Source of the DNA: Caryophanales bacterium
GTDB lineage: Bacteria > Bacillota > Bacilli > JARBTR01
Assembly: GCA_029240105.1 (NCBI GenBank)
Contig: JARBTR010000006.1
Coordinates: 124,001 to 188,000 of the forward strand
Direction: 5' to 3'
DNA length: 64,000 bases
Part shown: positions 27,848 to 37,328 of the stretch, in pieces
Layout: each line of letters opens with the position of its first letter
How positions within the stretch are numbered: position 1 is the first letter of the stretch
Notes under the pieces: model-generated
What the model saw: the letters and a program-made list of their open reading frames with translations, nothing else
Database searches by the model: none
Told to the model about the DNA's origin: nothing
Position numbers and translations under genes: made by a program

Positions 27848-27946
27848 TATTTTTCTCCTTTTTCTTAAAATTCAAGTTAGTACTGCAAAATCATTTTAAT
27901 TTACTTTCTTAAAATAAACTAGCGATTAGGAAGGGAGATTAAACAA

Positions 27947-27988
27947 AAATCACCTACCTATTTTTCTAATTAACACGGAAGGTGATTA
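27947..27988 (-). terminator. Possible terminator of the amino-sugar PTS operon
   Basis: AATCACCT / AGGTGATT stem with a 24-nt loop just after the last gene of the operon. The wide loop makes it a weak call. Confidence 0.4.
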
Positions 27989-28014
27989 TCTTATTTAATA
28001 TATTTATATCAAAC

Positions 28015-29322
28015 TCATTTAGAAGCTCTTGTTGCGTATATGTAATCCTCAACAACTTCCCCTATCTTGCTTTTCAAAAGATTTACAGGAGATAGCTTCA
28101 ACTGATGGTTACGAATTTCTTTATATTGCGTGTTCATATATTGACTTACAAGAGTCATAGGTATTTTTACATTTTTTAAATTTTCTATTAACCTATCGAT
28201 TGAACTTTGAACTTCTTTATTTGGTAAATAATATCTACTACGGTCGGATAAGCTGTATTTTCTTTCACATCTGAGAAATGCATCTGAACCATGGTAATGT
28301 TTTTCCCAATATACGGGATTAAGAATCATAGTTTCATCAAGTATTTTAATAAAATTAGAGCGTTTTGCTTCTTCAATAAGTTCATTTTCAATATGACTTA
28401 AAGCAAACAAACCTTCACGTAATGCAAACGTTAAAGCTGGACCAACTTTTAGAATGGCAAAGCCATCCTCAACAAGAGCACGCAAGTTTTCCTTTGTTTG
28501 ATAATCAGTTGAATGTGCTTCGAAAACGATATTTGGATATTTCTCAATTGAAAAAGATAATGTTTTTGCTTTTTCTCGATTGTAGTCCCACACCATTTCA
28601 GAACCAAACTCTACACCCGGTTGAACTACAACTCCTACAACATAGTCAAATGATTCTCCAATTCCAGCTTTCTCAAAGGCATTTTTGAACGAGTGAACTG
28701 TTTTCTCAAAAGCATCAGGACTAGTTACCTGTATGCCATGAGATTCTTCCTCTTCCGCTTCCGCTCCACCAGGAATAGGCACTTCACTACCAATCACATA
28801 AACAGGATGCAATGCATCCGGATACGACTTCAATCTTTCTAGAAAAGCTTCCTCAGCAACTTTACATAAAACTCCAGCTCGTTCTGCAATTATTTCATCT
28901 CCAAATACTGGACCATCATCTACTAAAGGCATGCTAGTATCTATATGGATTTTCGTAAAACCAGCTAAAACGTATTGCCGTATTAATTCCTTTGCATGAT
29001 TCATCGCAACAGATGATTGTTGATTCTTCCAAGTTAAAGGACCTAAATGGTCCCCCCCTAAAATAACTCTCTCAAATGGGAAATTATTATCTACACATAG
29101 TTTTTCAACATAGCGTTTAAAATCTATTGGCTTCATTCCCGTGTAGCCACCAAACTGATCAACTTGATTTGCGGTTGCTTCAATCATTAAATACATTGAA
29201 GAATTCCGTAACTTTTCCATAACTGCCTCAATAACAGTTTGGTTTGATGTACAAATAGAAAAAATACCTTCCTGTTTTCCTGTCTTGTATCTTTTAATCA
29301 TGTCCATTATTGGATGATTCAT
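28015..29322 (-). CDS. Tagatose-1,6-bisphosphate aldolase subunit GatZ/KbaZ type
   Basis: Non-catalytic partner that stabilises class II tagatose-1,6-bisphosphate aldolase. 435 residues, the usual length for GatZ/KbaZ. Recognisable segments: GIFSICTSNQTVIEAVME near the N terminus, FPFERVILGGDHLGP and IHIDTSMPLVDD, ending with CERKYSLSDRSRYYLPNKEV. SD GGGGAG before ATG. Last gene of the nine-gene operon, directly after the catalytic aldolase gene. Confidence 0.92.
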   Translation of the reverse strand: MNHPIMDMIKRYKTGKQEGIFSICTSNQTVIEAVMEKLRNSSMYLMIEATANQVDQFGGYTGMKPIDFKRYVEKLCVDNNFPFERVILGGDHLGPLTWKNQQSSVAMNHAKELIRQYVLAGFTKIHIDTSMPLVDDGPVFGDEIIAERAGVLCKVAEEAFLERLKSYPDALHPVYVIGSEVPIPGGAEAEEEESHGIQVTSPDAFEKTVHSFKNAFEKAGIGESFDYVVGVVVQPGVEFGSEMVWDYNREKAKTLSFSIEKYPNIVFEAHSTDYQTKENLRALVEDGFAILKVGPALTFALREGLFALSHIENELIEEAKRSNFIKILDETMILNPVYWEKHYHGSDAFLRCERKYSLSDRSRYYLPNKEVQSSIDRLIENLKNVKIPMTLVSQYMNTQYKEIRNHQLKLSPVNLLKSKIGEVVEDYIYATRASK

Positions 29323-29370
29323 TTTAATCTCCCCAGACCCTCAACATATTCATTATTAAAGAATTAACCA

Positions 29371-30231
<861 letters not shown>

Positions 30232-30663
30232 TTAAATTCCATCCTCATCACTAGTTTCAAACTCAACAAAAGCTTGTGGATTAAATGCATGGATCGCTGC
30301 ACGTCCAGATTCGATTGCTTGTTTAGCTAAATCACTAGCAGACATCCCTGTTCTAGTAAATAGAGACTCAAGTAACATTGGAAAATTCGTGCCAGAAAGC
30401 ACTTCAATATTTTTATCCTTCATTTCCATTTTGAGTTTCACTGATTGGTTAAAAGGAGAGCCTCCTGCTAAATCTGTAAATATAACAACATCATCCCCAA
30501 GTGTATGGATAGCTTCTTTAATGTTTTGTGATAACTCATCTGTGCTGTTTTCCTCTAAAAAATCTATACCGATTAGATACTCTTGCTCACCAGCAATTAG
30601 TTTTACAGTGCTTAATAATCCGGAAGCAAAATTCCCATGACCTGTTACGATTATTCCTATCAT
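30232..30663 (-). CDS. PTS mannose-family EIIA component
   Basis: Cytosolic phosphocarrier that receives phosphate from HPr and passes it to EIIB. 143 residues of the EIIA-Man fold: MIGIIVTGHGNFASGL with the phosphorylated histidine at residue 9, then VIFTDLAGGSPFN and LSGTNFPMLLE. SD AGAGGTAG. Part of the amino-sugar PTS with the EIIB, EIIC and EIID genes upstream in the same operon. Confidence 0.93.
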   Translation of the reverse strand: MIGIIVTGHGNFASGLLSTVKLIAGEQEYLIGIDFLEENSTDELSQNIKEAIHTLGDDVVIFTDLAGGSPFNQSVKLKMEMKDKNIEVLSGTNFPMLLESLFTRTGMSASDLAKQAIESGRAAIHAFNPQAFVEFETSDEDGI

Positions 30664-30682
30664 TTTTCTACCTCTTTTTATT

Positions 30683-31840
30683 TTACTTATATGGATGAAT
30701 TGTTACTCCCTGTACCACTCTGTTAACTGCTCCACTTGGAACTGGGTTATCTGGTGTAATACCTAAACGAATAGAGTTATACAGACCAATCATTTGCCCA
30801 TACAAAACATAATTCAATGCTGTAAATACAGCAGGTACCTCTTTTCCACCTATGGAGTAGTATTGATTACAAATAGTTTGATACATTGGGTTTTTTTGAT
30901 AATCCAGAACAATAATTTGATGTTCCCCTTTGTCATTAAAAATCTCTTTGATTAAATCAGCATCATAAAGCTGAGTATATGGATGTTGTGAAACAAGGAC
31001 GATAACAACGGTTTCATCATTAATAAACGTTTTGGGCCCGTGTCTAAAACCTAATACGGACTCTGCCATAGCCATTATTGTACCGTTAGTTAATTCCAGG
31101 TTTTTAAGCATAAGTTCTTGTGCTAATTTTCTCAAAAATCCGGAACCTAAATAAATAATACGGGATGGATTTTTACTACAAATTTGCTTTACGTGAGCCC
31201 AACCATTTTCAATGATATTTTCACCTTGACTCGCGATAATTTCTGTATATTTCTTGTTTTCTTTAAACTGAGCTATATCAAAAATCAGTACAGCAGCAAG
31301 CAACATACATGTGAATGAACCAGTCATTGCAAAGCCTTTATCATTTGAATCTGAAGGCATCAATACCAACAAATGTTGTTTGCCCTCTTTTACTCGCTCT
31401 GCTAAAGCACCTTTATCATTACAAGTAATTACTATATGATGGATGTTTTCTAATTTATTCAATAAATCAAACGCACCAACACTTTCAGGGCTGTTTCCAG
31501 AGCGCGCGAATGAAACTAAAACTGTCGGTACATTTTTATCAACATAATCAAAGGGATTTGAAACGATATCTGTTGTTGGGATTGCCTCTACTATTTTGGA
31601 TAGTATTTTAGAGAGATGATCTGCAATTGTAGCACCCACATAATCTGATGTCCCTGCACCAGTTAAAATAATGCGAGTGTCTGATTTTACGTTTCTCTCC
31701 ATAAATGAATTTATTTCATCTAGTTGGCTTTCTATTATTGATACGGTTTCAAGCCATAAACGCGGTTGTTGAGCTATTTCAGTTGCTGTATATATCGCAC
31801 CAATTTCTTTCAATTGGTCACTGTTATTTTCAAATATCAT
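30683..31840 (-). CDS. agaS: AgaS-type SIS-domain sugar deaminase/isomerase
   Basis: Two SIS domains (phosphosugar-binding) in 385 residues: first with IILTGAGTSDYVGATIADHL, VSFARSGNSPESVGAFDLL; second with IIYLGSGFLRKLAQELMLK and FRHGPKTFINDETVVIVL. This is the AgaS family; in E. coli AgaS acts as galactosamine-6-phosphate deaminase/isomerase, giving tagatose-6-phosphate. SD GGAGG before ATG. Its place between EIIA and EIID genes supports a role in GalNAc/galactosamine use. Confidence 0.9.
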   Translation of the reverse strand: MIFENNSDQLKEIGAIYTATEIAQQPRLWLETVSIIESQLDEINSFMERNVKSDTRIILTGAGTSDYVGATIADHLSKILSKIVEAIPTTDIVSNPFDYVDKNVPTVLVSFARSGNSPESVGAFDLLNKLENIHHIVITCNDKGALAERVKEGKQHLLVLMPSDSNDKGFAMTGSFTCMLLAAVLIFDIAQFKENKKYTEIIASQGENIIENGWAHVKQICSKNPSRIIYLGSGFLRKLAQELMLKNLELTNGTIMAMAESVLGFRHGPKTFINDETVVIVLVSQHPYTQLYDADLIKEIFNDKGEHQIIVLDYQKNPMYQTICNQYYSIGGKEVPAVFTALNYVLYGQMIGLYNSIRLGITPDNPVPSGAVNRVVQGVTIHPYK

Positions 31841-31896
31841 ATTTCCTCCATAGAAAAGGGATACTTTGAAATGTATCCCCTTCTGCTTGGTATTTA

Positions 31897-32697
31897 TTAA
31901 ACTATTTTAAAGAACGAAAGTACAATCGCACCAACAATTGTTGAGATGATTAGAGTCACAGGACTAACCTTTTTCTTTTTCAAGAAGTAGAACATTAACA
32001 TTGCGTAGGCAAATGGTAAAAGATTCGGAAATATTTTATCAAAGAAATCTTGTTGCAATAAAACCGTTTTTTGATCATTTACTTTGATCTTAATAATCGT
32101 ACTAAGGTGAACATAATTTGCAATTAAAGCTCCGATAACCGTAATACCTAAAACAGTAGCTGCTTTAGAAAAGTGAATCGAACTATCTTTAATTTTATCC
32201 ACAGCTCTCGTTCCAAGATTATAACCAACATGTGTCCAAGCAACTCGTAAGAAGAATATAGTTAGGTACACTGAGAAGAATAAAATAGGTCCTAATACAC
32301 TTCCTTCAGTTGCGAATGAAGAACAAATACCCGCCATAATTGGTAGTAAAGTGAACCAGAAAATTGCATCACCAATACCAGCGATTGGAGCAAATAATGC
32401 TAATTTCAACCCTTTGATTGTTTGGCGATTTTCGCGACCTTCTTCTAGAGAAATCAGTAGACCCATTAGGAATCCAACAAGGTTCGGGTGTGTGTTAATG
32501 AATTCTAAATTGTCATTCATTGCTTCTGAAAGACCTTTTTTGTCATCCTTGTAGATCTTTTTCAAAGCTGGTAATTGTGCTGCTGTAAATCCACCAGCTT
32601 GCATTCTTTCGAAGTTAAAGCTTGCTTGTAAAAAAGTCGATAAGAAGCCTAATTTTGTAATATCTTTTTTAGAGAGTACTTTTTGTTTAGATTCCAT
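31897..32697 (-). CDS. PTS mannose-family EIID component
   Basis: Membrane subunit of the mannose-family PTS permease, working with EIIC. 266 residues: LGFLSTFLQASFNFERMQAGGF at the N terminus is the family signature, followed by APIAGIGDAIFWFTLLPI and three to four helices in the C-terminal half. The reading frame starts inside the EIIC gene; I chose the ATG at 32697 (MESKQ), 12 bases after GGAG, overlapping the EIIC end by 11 bases. Confidence 0.9.
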   Translation of the reverse strand: MESKQKVLSKKDITKLGFLSTFLQASFNFERMQAGGFTAAQLPALKKIYKDDKKGLSEAMNDNLEFINTHPNLVGFLMGLLISLEEGRENRQTIKGLKLALFAPIAGIGDAIFWFTLLPIMAGICSSFATEGSVLGPILFFSVYLTIFFLRVAWTHVGYNLGTRAVDKIKDSSIHFSKAATVLGITVIGALIANYVHLSTIIKIKVNDQKTVLLQQDFFDKIFPNLLPFAYAMLMFYFLKKKKVSPVTLIISTIVGAIVLSFFKIV

Positions 32698-33478
32698 TAC
32701 TAAAATCATCTCCATTCGACATATTTATTGGTGAAACAGCAGCTTTTCTTTTTTCATTGTTGAAAACGATAATTGCTAATGCTACACCCACAACTGCTAC
32801 AGGTAATAGATTTGAGAAAGGAATAAAAGAAGCCATTACAAATCCAAAGATTAGGTATGGAGTTAATTCCCCTTTCATCATAACTTTTAATAGCATACCA
32901 AAACCAACTGCTGGTAAGATTCCGCCGGCAACTTCGAAACCATGAGTTAACCAAGAAGGCATTGATTCTACCATTGATTTCATTGCATCTTGTGCAACAA
33001 AAGCACATAAGAATACAACTACTGCATAAGTAACAGCAACAATAGAAGTCATGAGCATATTTAATCTAATTAATGCATTGGTGTCTGCTTTATCAGCAGC
33101 ATCATCTGCTCTTTTCATAAAGAATGAGAATGTAGAATAGAAAAATAAAATTATATATTGCATTAAAATACTAAAAGGTAATGCTAAACCAATCGCTGTT
33201 GCCGGATTATTATCAGTTGTATGTGCAATAACAACGGTCATTACACCAGCTAAAACAGGGTTAGGTGGTTGAGTACCTCCTGCAGGTGTTAAACCAGCAA
33301 ATGCTAGTTCTGTCAAACCACCTGCCATTAAACCTAATTGTAAATCCCCAAGAATTAGACCAGTCAGTGTACAAACGATAATTGGTCTGAAAATAAACAA
33401 TGCTTCCAGCCAGTAATCAATCCCAATTACGAGTGCCATAATTGCAAGTAAAATACCTTGTACTAACGTAATTTCCAA
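32687..33478 (-). CDS. PTS mannose-family EIIC component
   Basis: Sugar-translocating membrane subunit, 263 residues, with about seven helices. Family segments: LVIGIDYWLEALFIFRPIIV, GDLQLGLMAGGLTELAFAGL and TPAGGTQPPNPVLAGVM. TTG start after AGGGGAG. Overlaps the EIID gene. The specificity suggested by the operon is N-acetylgalactosamine or galactosamine, but it could be another amino sugar or sorbose-type sugar. Confidence 0.9.
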   Translation of the reverse strand: MEITLVQGILLAIMALVIGIDYWLEALFIFRPIIVCTLTGLILGDLQLGLMAGGLTELAFAGLTPAGGTQPPNPVLAGVMTVVIAHTTDNNPATAIGLALPFSILMQYIILFFYSTFSFFMKRADDAADKADTNALIRLNMLMTSIVAVTYAVVVFLCAFVAQDAMKSMVESMPSWLTHGFEVAGGILPAVGFGMLLKVMMKGELTPYLIFGFVMASFIPFSNLLPVAVVGVALAIIVFNNEKRKAAVSPINMSNGDDFSNGI

Positions 33479-33523
33479 TTTTTTTCTCCCCTTTTTCTAT
33501 TTTTTAAAAACTTAGTAACACTT

Positions 33524-33997
33524 TTATTCAATTCGTTCCTTTTTATCACCAGGAACATCTTGAATATACATGTTAACTCCCCTTGCTATGATAGCTCTCA
33601 GTGTTGCCATATCTGAGTCATCTACATAGACTTTTTTGCTAATTTGTCGTTTACCCTTCTCAAAGTGCATATTGCCGACATTCACTTCTTGAATAGGTAC
33701 ACCGCCTTCAATTAATTGAAGAACTTCTTTTGGTGTACGGCAAATGATAAAAATCTTTTGATGTGGAGCAGCTTTATGAATTGTCTCAATCGTTTTCTGA
33801 ACAGTCCAAAAACGAACACCTGCACCAGATGATTCAGCAGTGATCTGCATCAATTGCTGTTGCATTGTATCCGTTGAAACGGGATCATCAGCGACTAGAA
33901 TCAAATTTGCTCCTAGAGTCATTGTCCATGTAACACCGACCTGACCATGTATTAATCTGTTGTCAATACGAGTAAGTAAAATATTTGGTGTTGACAT
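33524..33997 (-). CDS. PTS mannose-family EIIB component
   Basis: Cytosolic phosphocarrier passing phosphate from EIIA to the incoming sugar. About 157 residues. The N-terminal ILLTRIDNRLIHGQVGVTW carries the phosphorylated histidine. I chose the ATG at 33997, six bases after GGAGG; the ATG two codons earlier touches the SD. First of the PTS genes in the operon, 80 bases after the NagB-like gene. Confidence 0.92.
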   Translation of the reverse strand: MSTPNILLTRIDNRLIHGQVGVTWTMTLGANLILVADDPVSTDTMQQQLMQITAESSGAGVRFWTVQKTIETIHKAAPHQKIFIICRTPKEVLQLIEGGVPIQEVNVGNMHFEKGKRQISKKVYVDDSDMATLRAIIARGVNMYIQDVPGDKKERIE

Positions 33998-34083
33998 TTT
34001 CATCCTCCTTTCTCAAAAGATTTTTTAGCAATTTTTATTAAACATTCTTGTTCCTTTAAAGGAACAAAAATAGTAATAACGGT

Positions 34084-34800
34084 TTAATCAATCGCTGTTA
34101 CAATGAAACAATTGGGATGCACATTAAGTGCCGTTACTGGAATCTCAGGAAGATACTCGCCTTTTTTCAATGCATTGATTGCATTCATTTTGGAAGAATG
34201 AGAAGCCACAACAATAATTAAATTAGATTGAAGTAGTTGCTTTAAACCAAGTGTTATTCCTTTTGTTTTCGTTGATTCTCCACCAAAATATTTTTTTCCA
34301 ACCTCTTGAGTTGTTTCATCCAAATTAACAATGTGGGCATTCTCATCAATATTTGAATACGGCTCGTTAAAACCTAGGTGCCCATTCACTCCTACACCCA
34401 AAAGACTAATGTCTATTGGCCCATTAACTTCAAGGAAAGAATTGATCCTATCCAGTTCAGATTGCAAATCAGGTGAAATCGAATTAAAGAAAACAATATT
34501 CTCTTCTTTTATTTGCATCGGATTGAAAAGATGGTTTTGTAAATAGGAACGACAGCTTCCCGGTTCTTTAGGATCTAAACCTACCCATTCATCCAATCCA
34601 ATAAATTTACATTTTGAGAAGTCAACAATACCTTTCAAATGAGCTTCTACCAGCACTTTATATGTACCAATTGGAGTATCCCCTCCCGCCATACATAGAA
34701 GGGATTCGGGATTATTGCCCACATAATCAATAATGAGTTGTGCTGTTGTTTGTGATAGTTGTTCGTAGTTATCTTTTTTTAGATATTCAATAGTTGTCAT
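34084..34800 (-). CDS. Glucosamine/galactosamine-6-phosphate deaminase family protein (AgaI-like)
   Basis: NagB/AgaI-type sugar-phosphate isomerase of 238 residues. Motifs: LLCMAGGDTPIGTYKVL, FIGLDEWVGLDPKEPGSCRSYL, LLGVGVNGHLGFNEPYSN and VVASHSSKMNAINALKKGEYL. Differs clearly from the nagB product encoded at 56.8 kb. With AgaS in the same operon, the two may act on different amino-sugar phosphates or be redundant. I favour the ATG at 34800 with AGAGG upstream; another ATG overlaps the regulator stop codon (TAATG). Confidence 0.87.
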   Translation of the reverse strand: MTTIEYLKKDNYEQLSQTTAQLIIDYVGNNPESLLCMAGGDTPIGTYKVLVEAHLKGIVDFSKCKFIGLDEWVGLDPKEPGSCRSYLQNHLFNPMQIKEENIVFFNSISPDLQSELDRINSFLEVNGPIDISLLGVGVNGHLGFNEPYSNIDENAHIVNLDETTQEVGKKYFGGESTKTKGITLGLKQLLQSNLIIVVASHSSKMNAINALKKGEYLPEIPVTALNVHPNCFIVTAID

Positions 34801-34820
34801 GTTACCTCTTAAAAAAATCA

Positions 34821-35585
34821 TTATTCTTTCTTCGTAATTTGAACATTTATATTGTTTTTTGAAAGTTCATCAACAATTTCTTTTGAAATACCTTCATCAG
34901 TGATAAGACTTGTAATTTGGTTAAGCGATACAACAATTGCTTTACTTCTTTTTTTAAATTTTGAACTATCTGTCAATACATTCGTTTCTTGTGAAAGTGC
35001 CATGCACCAGTGATAGAGCTCAATTGACTCATCATCCGTTGTTGTTAATCCAGCGTTTTTAATATACCCTTCAGTACCCATAAAAACATGGTCACAAGTA
35101 AAGAGCTTTGAATTACTTACTGTCAAAAATCCCCTTAGTTCTGCTTCTTCTCGATTTAAGATTCCTCCGAGTAAGATTAATTCTATATTGTGGCAATTGG
35201 ATAATTCATTAAAAACAATAATAGAATTTGTTATGACAGTTAACGTCATGTTTTTAATATATTTACATATTCGAAAAACAGTAGTACCACCAAGTAAAAT
35301 AATTCTAGAATTAGGTTTAATTTTCTTAGCTGCCTCTTGTGCAATCAGCTCTTTAGAGTCTGAATTATAGTTGAAGCGCTTATAAATATCTAAATGACTT
35401 TGATTTTTTTCAAGACAATTCGCCCCTCCATGAAACCGGGAAATTAACTCTTGAGCCTCTAGTCTTCTCAAAGCGCGTCTGCAACTACTTTCACTAAAGT
35501 CAAACTCTTCGCAAAGTTCCGTTATCGTAACTGTTTTTTTTCTGTTAATGGTCTCTAATATCTTCTTATCTAAAGTTTTGGTCAT
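34821..35585 (-). CDS. agaR: DeoR-family sugar operon regulator (AgaR-like)
   Basis: Repressor of about 254 residues. N-terminal DeoR helix-turn-helix (TVTITELCEEFDFSESSCRR ALRRLEAQ region) and C-terminal sugar-phosphate-binding domain (IKPNSRIILLGGTTVFRICKYIK, LTVITNSIIVFNELSN, LLGGILNREEAELRG). First gene of the operon it presumably controls; effector likely a phosphorylated amino sugar. The ATG at 35585 is four to five bases after GAGGGACG. Two palindromes lie upstream as probable operators. Confidence 0.88.
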   Translation of the reverse strand: MTKTLDKKILETINRKKTVTITELCEEFDFSESSCRRALRRLEAQELISRFHGGANCLEKNQSHLDIYKRFNYNSDSKELIAQEAAKKIKPNSRIILLGGTTVFRICKYIKNMTLTVITNSIIVFNELSNCHNIELILLGGILNREEAELRGFLTVSNSKLFTCDHVFMGTEGYIKNAGLTTTDDESIELYHWCMALSQETNVLTDSSKFKKRSKAIVVSLNQITSLITDEGISKEIVDELSKNNINVQITKKE

Positions 35586-35604
35586 AGAACGTCCCTCACA
35601 ATTT

Positions 35605-35632
35605 ATTATAGAATTGCAGTACTCAAAGTCAA
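35605..35632 (-). promoter_or_regulatory. Promoter of the agaR-PTS operon
   Basis: Minus strand TTGACT (35627-35632), 16-bp spacer, TATAAT (35605-35610), with a very short leader before the agaR ATG. Confidence 0.7.
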
Positions 35633-35639
35633 TCACAAT

Positions 35640-35708
35640 CGGTCATTTTTTTGACCGTTTCCAATCAACATTATAAGTATTTTATATTTTTTGACCGATT
35701 ACGGTCAA
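35640..35708. promoter_or_regulatory. Paired palindromic operators, probably for the DeoR-type regulator
   Basis: CGGTCA-N6-TGACCG at 35640-35657 and TTGACC-N6-GGTCAA at 35691-35708 share the half-site TGACCG (GGTCA) at the same N6 spacing. They lie between the divergent agaR operon and HAD gene, close to both promoters. Regulator assignment is by position only. Confidence 0.65.
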
Positions 35709-35815
35709 TTTTTAATTATAATTGGTTTTCTCACATAGTAATTACGATTCTATACTTTCCAATATTTTTAAAAATAGGTATAGTAGCTTTATCAATCCAA
35801 AAAGGAGAATGAAGT

Positions 35816-36478
35816 ATGATCAAAGCACTGATTTTTGATTTTGATGGAATTATTATTGATACCGAGGTTGTCTGGTATGAAGCTTATAAGGAATTCCTAA
35901 TTGACTATGGAATCGAACTTACTGTTGAAAAATTTTCTGAAGTAGTTGGAAGTGAAAATGATGTACTAAATGCTTATATTCTTGAAAATACTCTAAAACC
36001 CATTGAAATTGAGACTTTAGAAGAAAAAGCATGGAATATTGTCCAAGAAAAGTTGGAAAAACCTGTAGCCATGCCAGGTGTTATCTCAACTTTAAAATCT
36101 GCAAAAGAAAAAGGACTTCGCCTTGCAATTGCTTCTAGTTCTAATAGAGAGTGGATTGTAAATTTTCTAAACAAAATTGATGCATTGGAATATTTTGAAA
36201 TCATTAAATCGAGAGAAGATGTTTCAAAAGTAAAACCCGACCCAGAATTGTATCTTTCAGCATTAAGGGCTCTAGAGTTGGAACCAAATGAAGCAATCAT
36301 TTTTGAGGATTCATTAAACGGATTGAAGGCAGCAAATGCAGCCAATATTCCATGTATTATAATCCCTTGTCTCGTAACAAAACATTTACCATTCGAGGGG
36401 CATGCATTGAGGCTATCCTCCATGAGTGAAATACAACTAGATGAATTAATCGAGAAAATCGAAACACTATACAAATGA
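35816..36478 (+). CDS. HAD-family phosphatase / beta-phosphoglucomutase-like
   Basis: Haloacid-dehalogenase hydrolase subfamily IA, 220 residues. Motif I LIFDFDGIIIDTE (nucleophile Asp and general acid Asp), cap domain about 15-85, motif II LAIASSSNREW, motif III lysine in KPDPELY, motif IV IIFEDSLNGLKAA. Acts on a small phosphosugar or similar. Strong SD AAAGGAG. Divergent from the amino-sugar operon, with the shared operators, so it may be co-regulated and dephosphorylate an intermediate; that link is inference. Confidence 0.88.
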   Translation: MIKALIFDFDGIIIDTEVVWYEAYKEFLIDYGIELTVEKFSEVVGSENDVLNAYILENTLKPIEIETLEEKAWNIVQEKLEKPVAMPGVISTLKSAKEKGLRLAIASSSNREWIVNFLNKIDALEYFEIIKSREDVSKVKPDPELYLSALRALELEPNEAIIFEDSLNGLKAANAANIPCIIIPCLVTKHLPFEGHALRLSSMSEIQLDELIEKIETLYK

Positions 36479-36489
36479 TTTAAACGCCA

Positions 36490-36954
36490 TCATTTTCTTG
36501 GCAATGGTTTTTTAAATAAAGGTTTGTCGAGTGGAAAAATCTCGTTACTTCTCAAATGCTCATACTTTTTAACTGAAACCTCTCCACCAGCAGATATATT
36601 TAACACAATCTTTTCTTTTCCTATATAACGATGCGGACCCAGAAATGGGTTTGTCTCAACGGTCACAATATATTTAATAAAATTTGTATAATCATTCTGA
36701 ACATAATAAACATTTTTTATTTTCATATCATATGGCATGACCATAGGATTATTTGTTAGGTACGGGCTATAAAATTCGTCAACAGCCTTTTGGACCGATG
36801 GCAGTAAAAGTGTAATCAAAATTTCTTCATACTCTTTATTTTGACTCGTACTTTCCTTTAACTTTTTATTTGGATTTTCATTCTTATTTGAAGGAAGTAG
36901 AATGCATAAAACGAATACTATTACGACAAAAACAAATGTTTTAATGTTGCTCAT
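36490..36954 (-). CDS. DUF3888 domain protein, secreted or membrane-anchored
   Basis: 154 residues with an N-terminal hydrophobic signal/anchor (FVFVVIVFVLCILLP, 7-21) and a domain beginning EEILITLLLPSVQKAVDEFY, characteristic of DUF3888 of bacilli. The cysteine at 17 is within the hydrophobic stretch and not a good lipobox. Likely on the outer face of the membrane. Function unknown. Convergent with the HAD gene. Confidence 0.8.
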   Translation of the reverse strand: MSNIKTFVFVVIVFVLCILLPSNKNENPNKKLKESTSQNKEYEEILITLLLPSVQKAVDEFYSPYLTNNPMVMPYDMKIKNVYYVQNDYTNFIKYIVTVETNPFLGPHRYIGKEKIVLNISAGGEVSVKKYEHLRSNEIFPLDKPLFKKPLPRK

Positions 36955-37328
36955 TTATATCACCAAGTTTATTGTTTACAATACATATCAAATAAATTTA
37001 AAAAATTTGAATTTAAAAATAGCTTCTATATAGCGTTTAAGGAAACTTTTTAAAATCTTACGCCAATACTTTATGTTTCTTATGCTGAGAGTTTATAAAG
37101 TTTTGTTAAATTTTTTGATACTCCAATAATTTCTAATTTAGAATCCAAATATTTTTTACTGATATTTATTGTAGTGGTGATGATCATAGAGGCAAATTTT
37201 TAAAAACATTGGCATTGAAAATTCTAACTCCCAATATCTTTCATTAACTTATATGTTCTAGTCTTAATCTTTTTTTCCTCCTAAAATGGGATAGATATTA
37301 TAAGTTTAATTAATAAAACTTTATTCAA
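36955..37328. other. AT-rich intergenic region, nothing supported
   Basis: 374 bases with no convincing ORF, RNA or terminator. An isolated AGGAGG on the minus strand near 37275 has no start codon at a useful distance. Confidence 0.4.

Noticed and set aside
34084..34800. Second copy of nagB by duplication
   Set aside because: The sequence is too different from the product at 56.8 kb to be a recent duplicate; it belongs to a separate AgaI-like branch.
35974..36474. Minus-strand ORF of 166 codons within the HAD gene
   Set aside because: Covers the same bases as a full HAD phosphatase with all four motifs; no SD or recognisable domain.
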